18,951 bases of DNA, taken from the NCBI GenBank assembly GCA_038063175.1, contig JBBTVP010000011.1:1-18951 (forward strand). Direction: 5' to 3'. The position numbers were made by a program, and so were the translations under genes. This DNA comes from JBBTVP01 sp038063175. Its GTDB lineage: Bacteria; Patescibacteriota; Minisyncoccia; UBA6257; 1-14-0-10-40-38. How positions within the stretch are numbered: the stretch's first letter is position 1; every line of letters begins with the position of its first letter. Shown here one piece after another: positions 10,654 through 18,951 of the stretch. The notes beneath the pieces are model-generated. The model had not been told where the DNA came from, searched no databases, and was given only the letters and a program-made list of their open reading frames with translations.

Positions 10654-13600
10654 CTAGGCCCCTTCCTTGGCCTCGGTGCGGACACTCTCCCCTTCCGCCT
10701 TCCGCAGGGCTTCTGCAGCTCTACTTGCAAGCCCCGTGCCTGCGGGGATGAGACGTCCGATGATGACATTTTCTTTCAACCCGCGGAGGTTGTCGATCTT
10801 CGATTCCACCGCTCCATTGATAAGTACCCGTGCAGTTTCCATAAAGGATGCGGAAGAGAGGAAGCTTTCGGTTGAAAGTGCCACTTTCGTGATTCCCATG
10901 AGGAGCTGCTGGGCTTTTGCTGGAACGCCACCGGACGCCTTGATCTTGCGGTTAATTTCAAGAAACAGTGATTTTTCTACCACGTCGCCACGCACGAAAT
11001 CGGTATCACCTGAAGAGAGTATCTTCACCCGCGCGAACATCTGGCGGACAATCACTTCAAGGTGCTTGTTGTTGATGCTTGCTCCTTCCGAGAGATAAAT
11101 CTTCTGGACTTCATTCACAATATAGCGCTCAACCGCACGACGCCCGCGAAGCTTAAAAAGTTCTTTGAGATCGAGAGGGCCTTCCGAGAGACGGCTGCCT
11201 TTTTCTAATTTATCTCCGGGTTTTACCGAAAGCCACGAGGAACGCGGGATAGAGTATTCGGTTACCTTTTCCTTCTTTCCTTTTCCATCGCCGGCAATTT
11301 TAATTACTTTCACAAGTCCCCGCTCTTCGATTGAAACCACTTCGCCCTCTTCTTCGGTTAAAAACCCTTTTCCTTTCGGGGGACGAACCTCGAACACTTC
11401 TTCAACCCGGGGAAGACCATGGGTGATGTCAGCGCCTGCAACACCTCCGATGTGGAATGTTCTCATGGTGAGCTGGGTACCTGGCTCACCGATCGACTGC
11501 GCCGCCACAATACCAACCGCTTCCCCTATTTTAATCGGCGCGTTGCTCCCGAGGTCGAATCCGTAGCAGGCCGAGCAGATGCCATAGAGCGATTTGCAGG
11601 TAATGGGTGAGCGGAGAATTGCATTCGTCACTTTCGGGTTTGCGTCAATTTCCTTTGCGGTTGCGCGGTCGATCATCTCTCCCGCATGGACGAGAATTTT
11701 ATTTCCCACTTTAATGTCTTCAAGGGTAGTTCGGGAGAACAGGCGGTTTGCGAACGAGTGGCCGAATTCGAGACCATCGGTGCGCTCAACTTCAGTTCCC
11801 TCTTTCGTGCCACAATCTTCCTCACGAATAATGAGATCCTGCGAAACATCTACGAGACGGCGGGTGAGGTAACCAGCAGAAGCGGTTTTCAAAGCAGTAT
11901 CGGTCAGTCCTTTCCGAGAGCCGTGGGTTGAAATGAAATATTCCAACACTCCGAATCCTTCCTTAAAGGAAGATTTCACGGGAAGTTCGATGGTTTCACC
12001 TTGTGGGTTTTGCACGAGCCCCTTCATTCCCATCATCTGTGCGGGCTGGGACCATGAACCGCGGGCGCCGGAATCGATGATCGTGTAGACCGAGCTGTGT
12101 GAGGGAAGCGTCTGGGGAACAATCTTTTTCCCAAGGTGGTCGTTCGCCTTCTTCCAAATCTCTATAATCCGCTCCCGCCGTTCTTCGTCGGTTAAGAGCC
12201 CTTCTTCGAACTGGTTTCTCACTACCACCTCTTCTGCTTCCGCGGCCTTGATAATCCCCTTTTTTTCGGACGGAATCACAAGATCATCCATGCCCCACGA
12301 AACACCAGAGTAGGTTGCGTACTCAAATCCCACACGCTTGATCGCGTCCAGGTGATATTTCGACCGCTCGATGCCATAGCGGTTGATGATTTCTCCGATG
12401 ATGCGCGAGAGGTCTTTCTTTGTTACTACATGGTTTACGAAATCAAAATCTTCGGGGAGCGTAGTGTTGAAGATGAGACGGCCTATCGTCGTGTCGAGTT
12501 CTTCATCCAAGGTTTTCAACTTCATCGTCGCGTTAATCGCAATGATGTCGTTCTCGAGTGCCATGTACGCTTCTACGCGGGACGAGAATATTTTGCCGGT
12601 TCCCAAGGCATCATCTTTTGCTTTTGTGAGGAAGTAACACCCGAGCACCATGTCTTGAGTTGGCGTTACAATCGGATCTCCGGTCGCGGGCTTTAAGAGA
12701 TTCAAGCTCGAGAGCATGAGCTCGCGGGCTTCCCGCTGGGCTTCGTCCGAGAGCGGAAGATGGACTGCCATTTGGTCTCCGTCGAAGTCAGCATTGAATG
12801 CAGTGCAGACCAAGGGTGGAATCTGAATTGCGAGATCTTCGGTTAAGAGCGGCTTGAATGCCTGCACGCCAAGGCGATGCAACGTAGGGGCGCGGTTCAA
12901 GAGCACCTTCCGGTCTTTGATCACCTCTTCAAGAATTGCCCACACTTCCGGCGGCGCTTGTTCAATTAAGCGGTTCGAATTTCGGATATTGTGCGCGAGC
13001 TCACGTTCGATGATTTTCTGAATTACGAATGGTTTGAATAGCTCGAGTGCCATTTTTTTCGGAAGTCCGCATTCATCGAGCGCGAGCGTGGGGCCAACGA
13101 CAATAACCGAGCGACCAGAGTAGTCAACGCGTTTGCCGAGAAGGTTCTGCCTGAACCGACCCTGTTTTCCCTTCAACATGTCCGCGAGTGAACGAAGGGG
13201 TCGGCGCTGGCTTGAGAGCTGCTGGGTACCGAGCCGTGCGGAGTTATCAATGAGCGCGTCCACTGCTTCCTGGAGCATCCGTTTTTCGTTCGTGACAATG
13301 ACCTCCGGAGCTTTGAGCTCCATGAGTTTCTTTAATCGATTATTACGGTTGATGACACGACGATAGAGATCGTTTAAGTCGGACGTTGCGTAGCGGCCGC
13401 CGTCTAACGCGACCATCGGCCTAAGATCTGGCGGGAGTACCGGAAGCACCGAGAGAATCATATACTCGGGCCGCCTTCCACTCCGCAAAAACGACTTCGT
13501 GAGCTTCAGACGCTTCAGAATCCGGCTCTCTTTCACCGAATCTTTGAGGTGCACCAGTTCTTTCTCGAGTGTTGTCTCAAGTTTTTTGAGATCGATACTT

Positions 13601-14259
13601 ACGAGGATTCTTCGAACTGCTTCTGCGCCACTCCCCGCTTCAAAGATACTCCCGAACTTTTTTGCAAGCCCGTGATACTCGGCTTCGGAGAGCACTTGAC
13701 CGATTTCGAGGGACTCGATGAGTTTTTTCGTTTCCACCATCCCTGCCTTCAGGTCTTCCACCTTCGCGCCTTCCTGCGCTACATTTTTCTTCCGGGTCTT
13801 AAATTCCTGATCGAGTTCAGCAAGCACCTTTTTCTTTTCATCTTCGTTTACGGAAATAATGATATAGGCGGCATAATAAATCACCCGTTCGAGCCGTGAG
13901 AGCGGAACGTTCAAAAAGAGACTGATTTTCGAGGGAACGTTTCGAAGGAACCAGATGTGAGCAACGGGGGTCGCGAGCTTGATATGACCGAGCCGTTCGC
14001 GGCGTACCACCGCACGTGTCACCTCGACGTTACACTTATCGCAGACCACGCCTTTGTAACGCGCCCGACGGTATTTTCCGCAGTAGCACTCCCAGTCTTT
14101 GGTCGGACCGAAAATGCGTTCCGAAAAGAGCCCGTCTTTTTCGGGACGTTGGGTCCGATAGTTGATCGTCTCGGGTTTCAAGACTTCTCCGTGAGACCAG
14201 TTGAGAATGTCATCCGGCGAGGCAAGGTTAATTTTTATAAAATCGAATTCAGTATTCAT
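10654..14259 (-). CDS. rpoC: DNA-directed RNA polymerase subunit beta'
   Basis: 1201 residues from the ATG at 14259, which gives the canonical beginning MNTEFDFIKINLASPDDI; an upstream ATG at 14292 would add 11 residues. It forms the catalytic clamp of RNA polymerase. Features in order: N-terminal zinc finger CYCGKYRR ... CDKC, the lid/rudder region, NADFDGD with the three Mg-binding aspartates (12771-12800), the bridge-helix region, a second zinc site (CG ... CKSLYGICSAC), the trigger loop (GEAVGIVAAQSIGEPGTQLTMRTFHIGG) and the conserved C-terminal LMGITKVALSTESFLSSASF. It is shorter than E. coli RpoC, with no sign of the large lineage-specific insertion. The start overlaps the end of rpoB by 11 bases, implying translational coupling. 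Confidence 0.98.
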   Translation of the reverse strand: MNTEFDFIKINLASPDDILNWSHGEVLKPETINYRTQRPEKDGLFSERIFGPTKDWECYCGKYRRARYKGVVCDKCNVEVTRAVVRRERLGHIKLATPVAHIWFLRNVPSKISLFLNVPLSRLERVIYYAAYIIISVNEDEKKKVLAELDQEFKTRKKNVAQEGAKVEDLKAGMVETKKLIESLEIGQVLSEAEYHGLAKKFGSIFEAGSGAEAVRRILVSIDLKKLETTLEKELVHLKDSVKESRILKRLKLTKSFLRSGRRPEYMILSVLPVLPPDLRPMVALDGGRYATSDLNDLYRRVINRNNRLKKLMELKAPEVIVTNEKRMLQEAVDALIDNSARLGTQQLSSQRRPLRSLADMLKGKQGRFRQNLLGKRVDYSGRSVIVVGPTLALDECGLPKKMALELFKPFVIQKIIERELAHNIRNSNRLIEQAPPEVWAILEEVIKDRKVLLNRAPTLHRLGVQAFKPLLTEDLAIQIPPLVCTAFNADFDGDQMAVHLPLSDEAQREARELMLSSLNLLKPATGDPIVTPTQDMVLGCYFLTKAKDDALGTGKIFSSRVEAYMALENDIIAINATMKLKTLDEELDTTIGRLIFNTTLPEDFDFVNHVVTKKDLSRIIGEIINRYGIERSKYHLDAIKRVGFEYATYSGVSWGMDDLVIPSEKKGIIKAAEAEEVVVRNQFEEGLLTDEERRERIIEIWKKANDHLGKKIVPQTLPSHSSVYTIIDSGARGSWSQPAQMMGMKGLVQNPQGETIELPVKSSFKEGFGVLEYFISTHGSRKGLTDTALKTASAGYLTRRLVDVSQDLIIREEDCGTKEGTEVERTDGLEFGHSFANRLFSRTTLEDIKVGNKILVHAGEMIDRATAKEIDANPKVTNAILRSPITCKSLYGICSACYGFDLGSNAPIKIGEAVGIVAAQSIGEPGTQLTMRTFHIGGVAGADITHGLPRVEEVFEVRPPKGKGFLTEEEGEVVSIEERGLVKVIKIAGDGKGKKEKVTEYSIPRSSWLSVKPGDKLEKGSRLSEGPLDLKELFKLRGRRAVERYIVNEVQKIYLSEGASINNKHLEVIVRQMFARVKILSSGDTDFVRGDVVEKSLFLEINRKIKASGGVPAKAQQLLMGITKVALSTESFLSSASFMETARVLINGAVESKIDNLRGLKENVIIGRLIPAGTGLASRAAEALRKAEGESVRTEAKEGA

Positions 14260-17200
14260 GGTGAGTGTTGTGTTTCCCTTCGTCCTCTTCATCTTTGCGT
14301 CCCTTTGCTCCCGAATGACTCAAAAGCTCGATCGAAAATCCAAGTGATCGAAGTTCGGAAACCAGCACATTGAATGATGCGGGGATGTTCGGGTTTTTGA
14401 TCTTTTCTCCACGAATAATGGATTCATAGGCAGCGGAACGGCCAATCACGTCGTCGGATTTCGTAGTGAGCATTTCCTGAAGGGTATGCGCCGCACCGTA
14501 TCCTTCGAGCGCCCAGACTTCCATTTCTCCGAATCGCTGACCGCCGAACTGCGCCTTACCTCCCAGTGGTTGCTGGGTAATCAGAGAGTAAGGACCGATC
14601 GAACGCATGTGAATCTTGTCTTCCACTAAATGATTCAGCTTCATGACATAGAGAACGCCGACCGTAACCGGCGCAGAGAACTTTTTCCCGGTTCTCCCGT
14701 CAAAGAGATCCACTTTTCCGGATTCGGGGACGCCGGAAGCCGCAAGTTCGTCTTTAATCTGCCGTTCGTTTGCACCAGAAAGTGCTGGAGTTACTGCCCG
14801 ATAGCCAAGCCGCTTCGCCGCCCATCCAAGATGTACTTCGAGAATCTGCCCCAAGTTCATACGAGAAGCAACTCCTAAGGGGTTCAAGATGAGATCAACA
14901 GGAGTTCCATCTTCGAGGTAGGGCATGTCCTCAACCGGTCGCACCTGCGAGATAACACCCTTGTTGCCGTGCCGGCCGCAAAGCTTGTCGCCCGCGCGGA
15001 TCTTCCGGAGCTGTGCCACTTCAACCTGGACTCGCGTGATGATTCCCGGTTCGAGTTTATCGCCACGCTCACGAGAAAAAATCTTGATCCCGACTACGCG
15101 TCCATACTTTCCGTGCGGCATGGTAAGCGAGGTGTCTTTCACGTCACGCGCTTTCTCTCCGAAGATGGCGCGAAGTAACCGCTCTTCGGAAGTAAGCTCG
15201 CTCTCGCCTTTCGGAGAAATTTTCCCGACTAAAATATCGCCCGCGCGCACTTCCGCACCGATTCTGATAATACCGGCTTCATCTAAATTCTTGAGTTTTT
15301 CCTCTGAAACGTTCGGGATGTCGGGGGTCGTCATCTCGGGACCAAGCTTCGTGTCCCGCACGTCGCAGTAAAAATCTTCGATATGGATCGAGGTGAACCG
15401 ATCGTCTTTCACCACCCGCTCGGAAACAATAATTGCGTCTTCAAAGTTCGCACCACCCCACGAGAGAAAGGTAACCAAAAGGTTCTGTCCAAGCGCAAGC
15501 ACCCCATGGTCAATTGAGGGACCGTCCGCGAGAATGTCGCCCTTTTTCACCTTATCTCCCTTAAGGACGGTGGGACGCTGGGAAATGCAGGTGAACTGGT
15601 TCGAACGCTTGAATTTGGTGAGTTGGTATTTTTTTGTGCCAGACTTCGTTTTTAAAACAATGTGGCGCGCATCCACTTCTGCGATCACTCCCTCTTCCGG
15701 AGCACGGACAAGATAGCCAGAATCCGTCGCAACTTTTTCCTCAACGCCTGTTCCCACGAACGGCGCCTCGGGACGAACCGAAACAACGGCCTGCCGCTGC
15801 ATGTTTGAACCCATAGCTGCACGCGATGCATCGTTGTGAACAAGAAATGGAATGAGCGACGTCGCAACTGATACTGCCTGGTTTGGCGCAACATCCACGA
15901 GGGTGAGTTCATCCTTCGCACACGTTCCCGGTTTTCCGTGGATCCGAGATTCCACCATATTCTCGACGATTGTTCCGCTCGAATCGATTTTCACACCGCC
16001 GTTTGCAATCTTGTTTTTTTCCTCTGCAAGCGCGTCAAGCCAGACCACTTCGCCAGTCACGCGGCCATCCTTCACTTTGACGTAGGGGGTTTCTAAAAAT
16101 CCGAGTTCGTTCAAGCGCGCGTAACTCGCGAGATAGTTGATGAGTCCGATGTTCGCTCCTTCCGGAGTCTGAATGGGACAGATCCGACCGTAGTGCGACT
16201 GGTGAACGTCTCTCACTTCGAACCCTGCGCGCTCCCGGGTAAGTCCGCCGGGGCCCATCGCGGATACGCGCCGCTTGTGTTCGACTTCAGCGAGCGGGTT
16301 CACCTGATCCATGAATTGCGAGAGCTGGGAAGAAACGAAAAATTCGCGCACGAGAGAGATGAGCGGACGCGCGTTCACAAGCTGCACCGCGGTTAAAGTA
16401 TTAATATCGAGAGTCGACATTCGGTCCTGTACGATGCGGCGCATCCGCGCGAGACCGATTCGAAGGCGCGACTGGACGAGCTCCCCTACCGGCCGCACCC
16501 GCCGGTTTCCAAGGTGATCGATATCGTCCGGCTCGGCAGCAAGGTTGTTGTTGAGCTTAATGATTTCCCGAATAATAAGCACAAGATCTTCTTTGGTGAG
16601 GAGGCGGGATTCCGGTTCGCGCCGCTTCGCGGGGAGCCGTTGGTTCATTTTGAAACGTCCTACTCCCGAGAGATCGTAACGGTCGGGTTTCTGGAACATG
16701 GCATCAATCAAACTCCGCATGTTTTCGATGGAAGCTAAGTCGCCGGGCCGGATCCTCTTGTAGATTTCGATATAGGAATCGTCCTGGTTTTTTGCGGCAT
16801 CTTTTTTAAGTGTTGCCGCGATGTGGGCAACGGTGCCGGTGTCTACGTCCTCGAAATCTTTTGCGCCAGTCAATTCATCCCAGCCAAATATCCGGAGAAG
16901 ACTTGTCACTGCGACTTTCCGGCGACGGTCTATTTTCACGCCGATAAATCCGTCCGAGTCGGTTTCGAATTCAAGCCACACGCCGCGGTTCGGAATTACT
17001 TTCGCGCCGAAAAGTTTGCGGCCACGCCACATCCCCGCGGTGAAGTAGACTCCCGCGGAACGGATAAGCTGGGAAATGACTACCCGCTCGACTCCATTGA
17101 TGATAAAAGTCCCCCGGTCAGTCATGACCGGAAAATCTCCGAAGTACACTTCCTGCTCTTTCGCGTCTTTCGTGCGATGATTCACGAGCTTCAGTTTCAC

Positions 17201-17461
17201 GCGGAGTGGCGCCTCGAAACTCAAATCTTTCTGCTTCGCATATTCTTCATCGTACTTCGGCTCATCGAAGTAGTAATCGGTGAAGTGAAGTTCCAGGTCT
17301 TTACCCGTGTAATCCTTAATTGGAGAAATCTCTGCGAGGAGTTCCTTTAATCCAATTTCCTTGAACCAGCGGTCAGACTGGGTCTGAATTTCCGCGAGGT
17401 GGCGCTGCTCGACGAGCGATTTCGGGTGAGAAGAAAAGATTTTTGTGGGGAGTGGATGCAT
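14249..17461 (-). CDS. rpoB: DNA-directed RNA polymerase subunit beta
   Basis: 1070 residues against 1342 in E. coli; the large lineage-specific insertions are missing. It forms the other half of the polymerase active-site cleft. The rifampicin pocket (about residues 375-420) reads SSQLSQFMDQVNPLAEVEHK then RRVSAMGPGGLTRERAGFEV. The positions equal to E. coli Asp516, His526 and Ser531 are unchanged, while Asn518, Ser522, Thr525 and Leu533 differ. Later landmarks are QTPEGANIGLINYL, GGANFEDAIIVSERV, KLCGRHGNKGVISQV and the C-terminal KAQFGGQRFGEMEVWALEGYGAA. It ends HHEY-TGA inside the rpoC start. TTTAAA lies 8 nt before the ATG (17470-17475), and no Shine-Dalgarno sequence is seen. Genes for L10/L7-L12, the usual upstream neighbours, are replaced here by mltG. 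Confidence 0.98.
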   Translation of the reverse strand: MHPLPTKIFSSHPKSLVEQRHLAEIQTQSDRWFKEIGLKELLAEISPIKDYTGKDLELHFTDYYFDEPKYDEEYAKQKDLSFEAPLRVKLKLVNHRTKDAKEQEVYFGDFPVMTDRGTFIINGVERVVISQLIRSAGVYFTAGMWRGRKLFGAKVIPNRGVWLEFETDSDGFIGVKIDRRRKVAVTSLLRIFGWDELTGAKDFEDVDTGTVAHIAATLKKDAAKNQDDSYIEIYKRIRPGDLASIENMRSLIDAMFQKPDRYDLSGVGRFKMNQRLPAKRREPESRLLTKEDLVLIIREIIKLNNNLAAEPDDIDHLGNRRVRPVGELVQSRLRIGLARMRRIVQDRMSTLDINTLTAVQLVNARPLISLVREFFVSSQLSQFMDQVNPLAEVEHKRRVSAMGPGGLTRERAGFEVRDVHQSHYGRICPIQTPEGANIGLINYLASYARLNELGFLETPYVKVKDGRVTGEVVWLDALAEEKNKIANGGVKIDSSGTIVENMVESRIHGKPGTCAKDELTLVDVAPNQAVSVATSLIPFLVHNDASRAAMGSNMQRQAVVSVRPEAPFVGTGVEEKVATDSGYLVRAPEEGVIAEVDARHIVLKTKSGTKKYQLTKFKRSNQFTCISQRPTVLKGDKVKKGDILADGPSIDHGVLALGQNLLVTFLSWGGANFEDAIIVSERVVKDDRFTSIHIEDFYCDVRDTKLGPEMTTPDIPNVSEEKLKNLDEAGIIRIGAEVRAGDILVGKISPKGESELTSEERLLRAIFGEKARDVKDTSLTMPHGKYGRVVGIKIFSRERGDKLEPGIITRVQVEVAQLRKIRAGDKLCGRHGNKGVISQVRPVEDMPYLEDGTPVDLILNPLGVASRMNLGQILEVHLGWAAKRLGYRAVTPALSGANERQIKDELAASGVPESGKVDLFDGRTGKKFSAPVTVGVLYVMKLNHLVEDKIHMRSIGPYSLITQQPLGGKAQFGGQRFGEMEVWALEGYGAAHTLQEMLTTKSDDVIGRSAAYESIIRGEKIKNPNIPASFNVLVSELRSLGFSIELLSHSGAKGRKDEEDEGKHNTHHEY

Positions 17462-17555
17462 CGATGTAGTTTAAAGCTAACAAAACGATAAAAAACACGC
17501 CGCCGTATGACGATTCCCAGTGGACGCTTGAAGGTCTAGACTAGCACAGTTAGTA
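17462..17555. other. mltG-rpoB spacer
   Basis: On the minus strand it holds gtctagac (an 8-bp palindrome, 17534-17541), a T6 run and TTTAAA 8 nt before the rpoB ATG. No GC-rich hairpin precedes the T run, so neither a terminator nor a complete promoter can be assigned with confidence. Confidence 0.35.
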
Positions 17556-18548
17556 CTACCGTTTCAAATACCGGGCCCGATTCTCGTTGTGCTGTTCGAG
17601 CGTTTCCGCGAATACTGTCTTCCCTGTCGCTGGATCAGAAAGATAATAGAGGTAGGAAGAAATCCGCGGCGACCGCGCTGCAACGATCGAATCAAGTCCG
17701 GGGTTTGCGATAGGTGCAGGGGGCAAACCCCGCACCACATAGGTATTAAATACAGATTTTAGGGAAAAATCCGCCCTTGTCAAGGGGGGGCACCCCTGGA
17801 AAGCCCCGGCACATTTTGCGTAGCTTACCGTGGCATCCACCTGGAGCGGCATCCCGATCGCGAGCCGCCGCTTCATAATTCCCGACACGAGACGCCGATC
17901 TTCAGCTCCCGGAACCTCGCGTTCTATAAGAGAGGCGATGATAAGGTCGCGGTAGAGCGTTCCCTGTTCGATATCCTTTGTATGAGGAGCAACTTTTGCT
18001 CTGAAGTTATCCAAAAATTTCCGGAGCACGGTGATGCCATGAGCACCCGCGGTCACCCGATATGTATCCGGAAAAAGAAATCCCTCAAACGCCGCTGCAT
18101 TTCCAAGAAACGGATACTCTCCCCGAAGTTCGTCTACCGAAACCGAAGTAAGCGCGCCCGGTGAGATAAGCGCGCGTGCGACGAGCTTCGTCTCGACATC
18201 TTTCAGAGTATCTCCCTCGACGATTAAGACTTCCGCCTCGGCAGGACCTTCGACAAGCTGCCGGATAGTCGCGGGAATTCCGAGATTTCCCTCGAACCGA
18301 TATGATCCGGGCTTTAACTGATGCGCCGATCCGGAAATAATTGCATAGAGACTGAACGCCGCCCGTGATCGGATGAGACGACGCTCGTGAAGAACACGCC
18401 CGACTTCACGAATCCCTTCCCCTGCTCGAATCGCAACCACGTCTGGTATGGCATTCGCGGGAGGATTCATAAAAAAAGTAAACCCGAGAATGACGGCGAG
18501 TGCAGAACCTGCAAAAAAAATACTGGCGCGATTTCTGATGTTATCCAT
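17556..18548 (-). CDS. mltG: Endolytic murein transglycosylase MltG (YceG-like)
   Basis: 330 residues. One N-terminal membrane segment (about 11-27) anchors a periplasm- or surface-facing domain. The enzyme cuts nascent glycan strands and so sets their length. A LysM-like part is followed by the YceG core: FEGFLFPDTY (about 154-163), then ASLIEREVPG with the catalytic Glu209, SGIMKRRLAIGMPLQVDATVSYA and NTYVVRGLPPAPIANPG, all family hallmarks. The loop before NTY is somewhat long and contains two extra Cys. The start lies 4 bp after the stop of the rodA/ftsW-type gene, so the two are cotranscribed and act on the same peptidoglycan. A 94-bp spacer separates it from rpoB. Confidence 0.96.
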   Translation of the reverse strand: MDNIRNRASIFFAGSALAVILGFTFFMNPPANAIPDVVAIRAGEGIREVGRVLHERRLIRSRAAFSLYAIISGSAHQLKPGSYRFEGNLGIPATIRQLVEGPAEAEVLIVEGDTLKDVETKLVARALISPGALTSVSVDELRGEYPFLGNAAAFEGFLFPDTYRVTAGAHGITVLRKFLDNFRAKVAPHTKDIEQGTLYRDLIIASLIEREVPGAEDRRLVSGIMKRRLAIGMPLQVDATVSYAKCAGAFQGCPPLTRADFSLKSVFNTYVVRGLPPAPIANPGLDSIVAARSPRISSYLYYLSDPATGKTVFAETLEQHNENRARYLKR

Positions 18549-18552
18549 ATCG

Positions 18553-18951
18553 CTAAGATTTCGAAGCTATCCCTTGGATGATGCCGACGAGCTTCGCCTT
18601 CGTCAAGAGACTCGATCCTCCGTAGCTCAGAAACGGAAAGGTAACACCCACAACCGGCAGAAGCGCGAGGTTAGATCCAATGTTCAAAATGAACTCGGTG
18701 AGGAAGAGTTTCGCGGTGCCGAGACAGACGAACTGCGAAAAGCTATCGGTGGTGCGGAGCCCTACCTTCACGATCCGGAATATGAGGAAAAGGAACGCGG
18801 CGACAACCGCGATCCCCCCGAAGAAACCCCACTCTTCGACAAAAGCCGCGAAAATAAAGTCATTCGTTGGCTCCGGCAGAAACCCGAGCTGCGTCTGCGT
18901 CCCCTGCCCGAACCCCTTCCCGAAGAACCCGGCTGAGCCGATCGCAATCTG
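18553..18951 (-). CDS. RodA/FtsW-type SEDS peptidoglycan polymerase, C-terminal part
   Basis: The last 132 residues are visible; the gene continues beyond the window. It begins QIAIGSAGFFGKGFGQGTQT, then LGFLPEPTNDFIFAAFVEEWGFFG, and later the SYGGSS motif in PFLSYGGSSLL, all hallmarks of SEDS proteins, which polymerise lipid II into glycan strands. The TQTQLGFLPEPTNDFIFA form is closer to RodA (elongation) than FtsW, but the partial sequence does not settle this. Three or more membrane segments are present. It ends 4 bp before mltG, forming a cell-wall operon. Confidence 0.92.
   Translation of the reverse strand, partial: QIAIGSAGFFGKGFGQGTQTQLGFLPEPTNDFIFAAFVEEWGFFGGIAVVAAFLFLIFRIVKVGLRTTDSFSQFVCLGTAKLFLTEFILNIGSNLALLPVVGVTFPFLSYGGSSLLTKAKLVGIIQGIASKS

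Noticed and set aside
1..18951. CRISPR array
   Set aside because: No regularly spaced repeats of 24-40 bp with unique spacers. The repeat clusters at 70-104 and 9294-9365 are too short and too few.
1..18951. Alternative genetic code with UGA as an amino acid
   Set aside because: rpoB terminates on TGA at the rpoC start, and the conserved proteins contain no in-frame TGA.

Overview
This window looks like a chromosomal segment from a member of the Patescibacteria (Candidate Phyla Radiation), probably the Parcubacteria/Paceibacteria side. That placement is inferred from gene content and protein style, not from a search. The supporting signs are an RNA polymerase beta subunit of only 1070 residues, very short ribosomal proteins (L28 of 67 aa, S18 of 66 aa, both with Cys pairs), and surface proteins with one membrane anchor plus Calx-beta/CARDB beta-sandwich domains, one ending in a 'TNGY-VPGLP'-like stretch. 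UGA is a normal stop: rpoB ends on TGA inside the start of rpoC, which argues against the UGA-glycine code of Gracilibacteria and Absconditabacteria. Two runs of exactly 10 N mark scaffold joins.

Layout. Positions 1-6398 are all on the minus strand: the first codons of a gene leaving the window, a CARDB/Calx-beta surface protein, rpoD, dnaG and a second Calx-beta surface protein. dnaG-rpoD is the classical macromolecular-synthesis pair, here bracketed by surface-protein genes. Positions 6522-8703 are a plus-strand island: rpmB, a cloverleaf with a proline GGG anticodon but abnormal D and T loops, a frameshifted endonuclease-like gene starting 5 nt after it, an Fe/Mn superoxide dismutase and a small two-knuckle zinc protein, closed by an intrinsic terminator. 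From 8750 to the end everything is again on the minus strand. In transcription order this is rodA/ftsW (partial), mltG, rpoB, rpoC, rpsF, ssb, rpsR and a PAP2 phosphatase, so cell-wall synthesis genes flank the transcription and replication genes.

Regulatory style. Many genes have a -10-like hexamer only 6-8 nt before the ATG and no Shine-Dalgarno sequence, suggesting leaderless mRNAs. rpoD is the exception: it has a near-consensus promoter (TTGACC-N17-TATAAT) followed by a leader of about 140 nt that contains a branched structure closed by a perfect 16-bp stem.

Main points of interest. (1) The tRNA-Pro(GGG)-like cloverleaf keeps the proline identity features but has lost both G18G19 and the TTC of the T loop. 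(2) Next to it is an endonuclease-like gene with zinc fingers, a homing-endonuclease repeat and a PD-(D/E)XK-like core. (3) The last ten codons of rpoD are present again 1.3 kb downstream, with only synonymous changes. (4) The first 55 bases are repeated exactly at 6385-6439, which may be an assembly-graph junction or a real duplication. (5) In-frame GC-rich palindromes lie inside ssb and probably dnaG. (6) A 32-bp leader element is repeated before ssb and rpsR.
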